From Gammaproteobacteria bacterium (GTDB lineage Bacteria > Pseudomonadota > Gammaproteobacteria > Pseudomonadales > Oleiphilaceae), in the NCBI GenBank assembly GCA_003695085.1, contig RFIV01000104.1:1-9946 (forward strand): a stretch of 9,946 bases of DNA, read 5' to 3'. The position numbers were made by a program, and so were the translations under genes. Below are positions 6,876-9,946 of the stretch, in pieces; positions within the stretch are counted from its first letter, which is position 1; the number at the start of each line of letters is the position of its first letter. The notes under the pieces are model-generated. The model did not search any database. It was not told the DNA's origin and was given only the letters and a program-made list of their open reading frames with translations.

Positions 6876-7799
6876 ATGGGCGAGTTTGACCTGATTCGCC
6901 GCTGTTTCAGCTTTCACGCCGGGGCTGCACCCGGCGTTCTGCGTTCTGTGGGGGATGATTGCGCCGTGCTGGAGGCCGGCCCACTGGCCGTTTCCACCGA
7001 TACGCTGGTGGCAGGTGTTCACTTCCCCCCTGAGGCACCCGCCGAATGGATCGCGGAGCGTGCCGTGCGTGTCTGTACCAGTGATCTGGCGGCCATGGCT
7101 GCGGAGCCGCTGGCGGCCACGCTGGCATTGTCACTGACTCCGGAGGCTTTTGAACAGGGGTGGGCCGAGCGCTTTGCCGGCGGGTTGCGACCCGCACTGG
7201 AGCGTGCAGGGCTTCGGCTCGTCGGGGGGGACACCACACGGGGCAGCGTGAGCATTACGCTGACCGTGATGGGGCGCTGTGAGAAGCCGGTTTCGCGGGA
7301 TGGCGCGCGGCCGGGTCACAGGATTGGCGTGACCGGTGCCCTGGGCGGTGCACGCGCAGCACTGGTGCGCCCGGACCTTTCCCGCAGCCGTGAGCATCCT
7401 TTCAATCGGCGCTACTGGCAGCCCCCGTTCCGGCTTGAGTTTGCTCGAAGGCTTGCGGGCCGGGTTTCGGCGATGCTGGATATCTCGGATGGTTTGCTTG
7501 CGGATCTGGGGCACATTCTCGCAGCCTCACGGGTGGGTGCGACCCTGGATGGCTCGAAGATTCCAATGCAGGACAACCTGCCCGCCTCCCAGGCGCTGGA
7601 ATGGGCGCTTACCGGTGGAGACGACTACGAGCTGTGTTTTACGTGTCCGCCGGCGCAGATGGCGGATATTGAAGCGCTGGCCTGTGAACTCGATGTGCCG
7701 GTCACCTGGATAGGCGACATTGTGGCGGGGCAGGGATTGCATGTCACAGGCTTTGATCTTGCGTCCATGGACATAAAGGGGTTTGAACATTTTGGCTGA
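6876..7799 (+). CDS. thiL: Thiamine-monophosphate kinase ThiL
   Basis: Phosphorylates thiamine monophosphate with ATP to the cofactor thiamine diphosphate, the last step of thiamine synthesis; cytosolic homodimer related to PurM and SelD. The 307-residue protein (E. coli 325) carries the family motifs in order: GDDCAV (26-31), STDTLVAGVHF (40-50), SDLAAMAAEP (69-78), GGDTTRG (117-123), DISDGLLADLGHIL (202-215), TGGDDYEL (246-253) and a C-terminus close to that of E. coli (IKGFEHFG versus WKGYDHF). The third motif has Ala where the E. coli protein has Gly (SDLAAMGADP), a small change. GAGGA at 6868-6872, overlapping the nusB stop, lies 3 nt before the ATG. The nusB-thiL-pgpA order is common in gammaproteobacteria. 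Confidence 0.97.
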   Translation: MGEFDLIRRCFSFHAGAAPGVLRSVGDDCAVLEAGPLAVSTDTLVAGVHFPPEAPAEWIAERAVRVCTSDLAAMAAEPLAATLALSLTPEAFEQGWAERFAGGLRPALERAGLRLVGGDTTRGSVSITLTVMGRCEKPVSRDGARPGHRIGVTGALGGARAALVRPDLSRSREHPFNRRYWQPPFRLEFARRLAGRVSAMLDISDGLLADLGHILAASRVGATLDGSKIPMQDNLPASQALEWALTGGDDYELCFTCPPAQMADIEALACELDVPVTWIGDIVAGQGLHVTGFDLASMDIKGFEHFG

Positions 7800-7803
7800 A
7801 ACG

Positions 7804-8286
7804 ATGCGACCGGATTGGCGGGAGGTCTTGCGTGATCCTGTGCAATGGCTGGGTACTGGCCTGTTTTCAGGGCTGGTACCCAAGGCACCCGGTACAGCGG
7901 GTTCGGCTGCGGGCCTGCTCGTATGGGTGCTTGTGCTGGATGAGCGCGCCTTGCCGGTTCAGTTGGGCGTGATTTTTGTGTCGTTACTCGCGGGCGTCTG
8001 GATTTGTGCGCATACGTCCCGCTGCTGGGGGGTGCATGACCACGGTGCCATTGTCTGGGATGAGTGGGTCGGGCAATGGATTGCCTGCTTGATTCTGCCG
8101 GCATTTGGCGGACTGGAATGGCTGTTTGCGTTCGTGCTGTTTCGCTACTTTGATATTCGCAAACCGTGGCCCGTGAGTTGGCTCGACCGGAATCTGGGCG
8201 GTGGCTGGGGCATCATGCTGGACGACGTGGCAGCGGGCCTCATGGCGCTGGCCGTCTCGCTCTGGTTCGTGTGGTGGTTGCCCTGA
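7804..8286 (+). CDS. pgpA: Phosphatidylglycerophosphatase A
   Basis: Inner-membrane enzyme that dephosphorylates phosphatidylglycerophosphate to phosphatidylglycerol. The 160-residue form shows GLVPKAPGTAGSAAGL (23-38), the invariant GVHDHGAIVWDEWVG (76-90), FDIRKPWP (116-123), DRN (128-130) and GGGWGIMLDDVAAG (132-145), matching E. coli PgpA closely. Hydrophobic segments lie near 34-49, 54-70, 92-114 and 142-159. The start is uncertain. ATG 7804 lies 4 nt after the thiL stop but has no Shine-Dalgarno. TTG 7792 would overlap thiL by 8 nt and has AAGGGG 10 nt upstream; TTG 7783 is also in frame. The N-terminal difference is at most 7 residues and outside the conserved core. It is the last gene of the plus-strand run and converges on a minus-strand gene 3 nt away. 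Confidence 0.95.
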   Translation: MRPDWREVLRDPVQWLGTGLFSGLVPKAPGTAGSAAGLLVWVLVLDERALPVQLGVIFVSLLAGVWICAHTSRCWGVHDHGAIVWDEWVGQWIACLILPAFGGLEWLFAFVLFRYFDIRKPWPVSWLDRNLGGGWGIMLDDVAAGLMALAVSLWFVWWLP

Positions 8287-8294
8287 GGCTCAGG
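8282..8294. repeat. Palindrome holding two convergent stop codons
   Basis: CCTGAG-G-CTCAGG is a perfect 13-nt palindrome around a single central base. It contains the TGA of pgpA (8284-8286) on the plus strand and the TGA of the facing small gene (8290-8292) on the minus strand. As RNA it would fold only into a short stem, and no T-run follows on either strand, so I do not call it a terminator. Confidence 0.55.
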
Positions 8295-8493
8295 CGTTCA
8301 TGGTTGCCAGCTTGCGGGCAATCCGGATGTACGCGCGCAAGCCGTCTTCTGCACGTTCGCGCGAGGAAAAAGGGCCAATTTCCACACCTTCCCGAGTGGT
8401 AAAATGCCATTTGCCCGCGACGCAAAAAAAACGGTCACTGCGAAAGGGCACCGGGCCGTCTTCCCCTTCCCGGTTCGTGTAGGATGTTTGCAT
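8290..8493 (-). CDS. Small DUF6316-like conserved protein
   Basis: A 67-residue soluble protein without signal peptide or membrane segment. The segment FRSDRFFCVAGKWHFTTREG followed by VEIGPFSSRERAEDGLRAYI (17-56) resembles short gammaproteobacterial proteins annotated, as I recall, as DUF6316. The W-H-F...GPF pattern suggests a small beta sheet followed by a helix, faintly like GYF_2-type modules. The function is unknown. The coding case rests on this recognisable pattern, a G-rich site (GGGGGA) about 9 nt before the ATG, a candidate promoter upstream, and a stop that just avoids pgpA. An 8-nt T run in the coding strand covers codons 21-24 (RFFC), a possible slippage site. It lies convergent to pgpA and divergent from the lipoprotein gene. 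Confidence 0.75.
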   Translation of the reverse strand: MQTSYTNREGEDGPVPFRSDRFFCVAGKWHFTTREGVEIGPFSSRERAEDGLRAYIRIARKLATMNA

Positions 8494-8511
8494 CAGACGT
8501 TTCCCCCGTCG

Positions 8512-8541
8512 AATGTATTCAAGCTGTCATAAATCGGGCAA
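8512..8541 (-). promoter_or_regulatory. Candidate promoter of the DUF6316-like gene
   Basis: On the minus strand, TTGCCC (complement of 8536-8541) is followed after 18 nt by TACATT (complement of 8512-8517). Each hexamer matches consensus at 4 of 6 positions, and the -10 lies about 20 nt before the start codon. The same TTGCCC hexamer occurs in the ettA candidate promoter, which may be coincidence. Confidence 0.3.
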
Positions 8542-8586
8542 ATATTCAACAGTTTTTTACAATTTGGTGAGGTCCCCGGGCAAGGC

Positions 8587-8615
8587 TTGAAAGTGCATGG
8601 CAGGCCGTGGACAAT
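8587..8615 (+). promoter_or_regulatory. Candidate promoter of the lipoprotein gene
   Basis: TTGAAA (8587-8592, 5 of 6 matches) is followed after exactly 17 nt by GACAAT (8610-8615, 4 of 6). Transcription would start about 25-30 nt before the ATG at 8649. A competing -10, TACAAT at 8558-8563 (5 of 6), sits in the AT-rich stretch further upstream but lacks a recognisable -35. Confidence 0.4.
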
Positions 8616-8648
8616 GCCTTGTCTTCCATTAAGTGAGAGGAATCGCAG

Positions 8649-9359
8649 ATGAGCGTGTTGAAGATCCTGACCCGCTGGAGCCTGATCACCGCCTTGCTGG
8701 TCGTGACGGGCTGTACAGCTCCGGGGTCCATCAAGACCTGGGAGGGGCCGGATCGCAGCGCAGCGGAAACCGGTGTGCTGATTGCACCGCCGGATATAAA
8801 GGTTGTGTCCATTGACGGTGTCGAGCAGCGTGAATATCTGCTGGATGCCCTGACACTGCGCTACCAGTTGTTGCCTGGCAAGCGCGTGGTGGTGTTCCGG
8901 TATGCAGGGCTTTATGCCAACACGAGTGCATCCGATGAGGAAAGCAAATCGGTTGTGATCGAATCGCCGGATCAGGTCGCGGTCATTGACGTGCAGCCAG
9001 GTGAGACCTACGAGATTGTCTTCGAACGTCCCGAGACGCCCAACAGTGCACGGGCCCTGGCGGCCGCGTTTTCAGCGGAAGTGGTGGGCAGTCAGGGGGG
9101 GCGTTTTGCTGTAGAGCCCTGGGACGGCTCGCGCTACCAGGCACGTGCCGAAGCGATCGCAGCCGGCCGCGTCAAGGCCGGAGACAGCCCATTGCTGGCG
9201 GGCGAATGTGAGCCGGGGCAGCCCCATGAATCCGCCGTCGGGAATAATGATGGCAGTGGGCTCGCGCCAGGCATGTCCAGGATTGATGCGCTCAAGGTGG
9301 TTTGGGGTCAGGCCTCAGCCGCCGAAAAGAAAGCCTTTCTGCGTTGGGCGTTCAAGTAG
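8649..9359 (+). CDS. Predicted lipoprotein with a DUF2057 (YccT-like) domain
   Basis: A 236-residue secreted protein. Residues 1-21 form a lipoprotein signal: basic start, hydrophobic core SLITALLVV and lipobox VTGC with lipidated C22; Thr at +2 predicts outer-membrane sorting under the E. coli Lol rule. The mature part resembles DUF2057/YccT proteins: a beta-rich start (VLIAPPDIKVVSIDGV, 43-58), LLPGKRVVVFRYAGLY (74-89), a second beta section, and the typical C-terminal helix DALKVVWGQASAAEKKAFLRW (213-233, quoted in parts by families as LKYWW...FLQWA). E. coli YccT has been reported to inhibit curli assembly (CsgI), but that role should not be transferred to a lipid-anchored relative without evidence. 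AGAGGAA at 8636-8642 lies 6 nt before the ATG. It is preceded by its own candidate promoter and followed after 59 nt by the Memo-family gene. Confidence 0.85.
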   Translation: MSVLKILTRWSLITALLVVTGCTAPGSIKTWEGPDRSAAETGVLIAPPDIKVVSIDGVEQREYLLDALTLRYQLLPGKRVVVFRYAGLYANTSASDEESKSVVIESPDQVAVIDVQPGETYEIVFERPETPNSARALAAAFSAEVVGSQGGRFAVEPWDGSRYQARAEAIAAGRVKAGDSPLLAGECEPGQPHESAVGNNDGSGLAPGMSRIDALKVVWGQASAAEKKAFLRWAFK

Positions 9360-9374
9360 CTTGAAATTTCTGTT

Positions 9375-9415
9375 CGGGACCCTCACGATGTCTTGAGAAG
9401 GCATTGGAGGGCCCG
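9375..9415 (+). promoter_or_regulatory. Long hairpin that buries the Memo-gene Shine-Dalgarno
   Basis: The left arm CGGG-A-CCCTC-A-CGATGTC (9375-9392) pairs with the right arm GGCATTG-GAGGG-CCCG (9400-9415) to give 16 base pairs, including two G-U pairs. Two single-A bulges (9379 and 9385) interrupt it, and the loop is TTGAGAA (9393-9399). The right arm contains GGAGG (9406-9410), the best Shine-Dalgarno for the ATG at 9419 with 8-nt spacing. No T-run follows, so it does not look like an intrinsic terminator. Confidence 0.6.
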
Positions 9416-9418
9416 AGG

Positions 9419-9946
9419 ATGCAGGTATCTGTTCGTGAACCCGCCGTCGCGGGGGTGTTCTATGACGATCAGCCCGAGAGGCTGATGCACAGCGTGGATC
9501 ACATGCTGGCCTCGGCTTCTTCAGAGGTGCCAGTCTGCCCCGGGGCACTGATCGTGCCGCATGCCGGGCTGCGGTATTCCGGCCCCATCGCAGCCGAAGC
9601 CTATCACGCTATCTTGCCCTGGGCCGAGCGCATTCGCCGCGTGGTGCTGCTTGGCCCCAGCCACAGAGTGCCGTTGCAGGGCATGGCAGTCCCGAAAGCT
9701 TCCGTGTTTCGCACACCATTGGGCGTGGTCCCGGTGGATCAGACCGCGTGCCAGCGCCTCCTGGGGACCAGTCCTGCCGTGATGGCTCATGATCTGCCGC
9801 ATCGGTTCGAGCATTGTCTGGAAGTCCAGCTGCCTTTCTTGCAGCGGGTGCTGACTGACTTTTCAGTGGTTCCCGTGGTCGTGGGCGAGACACCGGCAGA
9901 GGAAGTGGCTGCCATCATTCAGAGAGTGTGGGGGGCAGCCGGGACC
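9419..9946 (+). CDS. Memo family protein (AmmeMemoRadiSam system protein B), 3' end beyond window
   Basis: The first 176 residues of a Memo-like protein, a fold related to extradiol dioxygenases and class III LigB-type enzymes. Visible family segments: VREPAVAGVFYDDQPERL (5-22), IVPHAG (45-50) with H48, SGPIAAEAY (54-62), VVLLGPSHRVP (75-85) with H82, FRTPLGVVPVD, HRFEHCLEVQLPF and VVPVVVG. H48 and H82 correspond to conserved active-site histidines of the family. The full family length is about 260-300 residues, so roughly 60% is visible. In many bacteria the gene accompanies an AMMECR1-domain gene and a radical SAM gene (hence AmmeMemoRadiSam); the biochemical role is unsettled. The start at 9419 is supported by GGAGG at 9406-9410, which is predicted to be paired in a hairpin. 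No partner gene lies within the window, so they would have to be to the right. Confidence 0.9.
   Translation, partial: MQVSVREPAVAGVFYDDQPERLMHSVDHMLASASSEVPVCPGALIVPHAGLRYSGPIAAEAYHAILPWAERIRRVVLLGPSHRVPLQGMAVPKASVFRTPLGVVPVDQTACQRLLGTSPAVMAHDLPHRFEHCLEVQLPFLQRVLTDFSVVPVVVGETPAEEVAAIIQRVWGAAGT

Noticed and set aside
8302..8323. Stem GGTTGCC/GGCAATCC as a bidirectional terminator after pgpA
   Set aside because: It is seven pairs with a bulge, inside the small gene's coding region, with no T-run on either side.
9375..9415. Intrinsic terminator for the lipoprotein gene
   Set aside because: The stem is strong, but no T-run follows on either strand and a start codon lies directly behind it. A translational role is more consistent.
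1..9946. CRISPR arrays, insertion sequences, phage genes, toxin-antitoxin or defence genes, tRNA or rRNA genes
   Set aside because: I looked for regularly spaced repeats, terminal inverted repeats, transposase or integrase motifs and CCA-ended cloverleaf sequences, and saw none. Almost all of the window is taken up by housekeeping genes.

Overview
The window looks like chromosomal DNA from a gammaproteobacterium. It is GC-rich (roughly 60% by eye), densely packed and free of mobile elements. Nearly every protein aligns well from memory with E. coli or Pseudomonas homologues, and the order glyA-nrdR-ribD-ribE-ribBX-ribH-nusB-thiL-pgpA is a familiar gammaproteobacterial cluster. I cannot place it at genus level. 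The small accessory genes (a DUF6316-like protein, a DUF2057-like lipoprotein and a Memo-family protein) would fit marine or halophilic lineages, but that is inference.

Layout. At the left edge, on the minus strand, is the first 339 codons of ettA, a ribosome-associated ABC-F ATPase. A 194-nt divergent promoter region separates it from a plus-strand run of nine genes (1213-8286): glyA (serine hydroxymethyltransferase), nrdR (repressor of ribonucleotide reductase genes), ribD, ribE, ribBX and ribH (riboflavin synthesis), nusB (antitermination factor), thiL (thiamine-phosphate kinase) and pgpA (phosphatidylglycerophosphatase A). Junctions are overlaps or gaps of 1-11 nt, so transcription as one operon with translational coupling is likely. 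pgpA converges on a 67-codon minus-strand gene that begins 3 nt away. A 155-nt AT-richer gap then precedes a plus-strand lipoprotein gene. After 59 nt, mostly filled by a long hairpin, a Memo-family gene (AmmeMemoRadiSam system protein B) runs off the right edge.

How the genes work together. RibD, the DHBP synthase half of RibBX, RibH and RibE cover riboflavin synthesis except the first committed step. The GTP cyclohydrolase II-like half of RibBX lacks the zinc cysteines and the usual catalytic segments, so a separate RibA is expected elsewhere in the genome. GlyA supplies glycine and one-carbon units for purines and thymidylate. NrdR adjusts dNTP supply, NusB supports rRNA transcription, ThiL makes thiamine diphosphate and PgpA makes phosphatidylglycerol. 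The cluster is housekeeping.

Most worth a second look are the degenerate RibBX domain with an 8-G tract inside it, and the 16-bp hairpin that hides the best Shine-Dalgarno of the Memo gene. I found no CRISPR array, insertion sequence, tRNA, rRNA or clearly novel multigene system.
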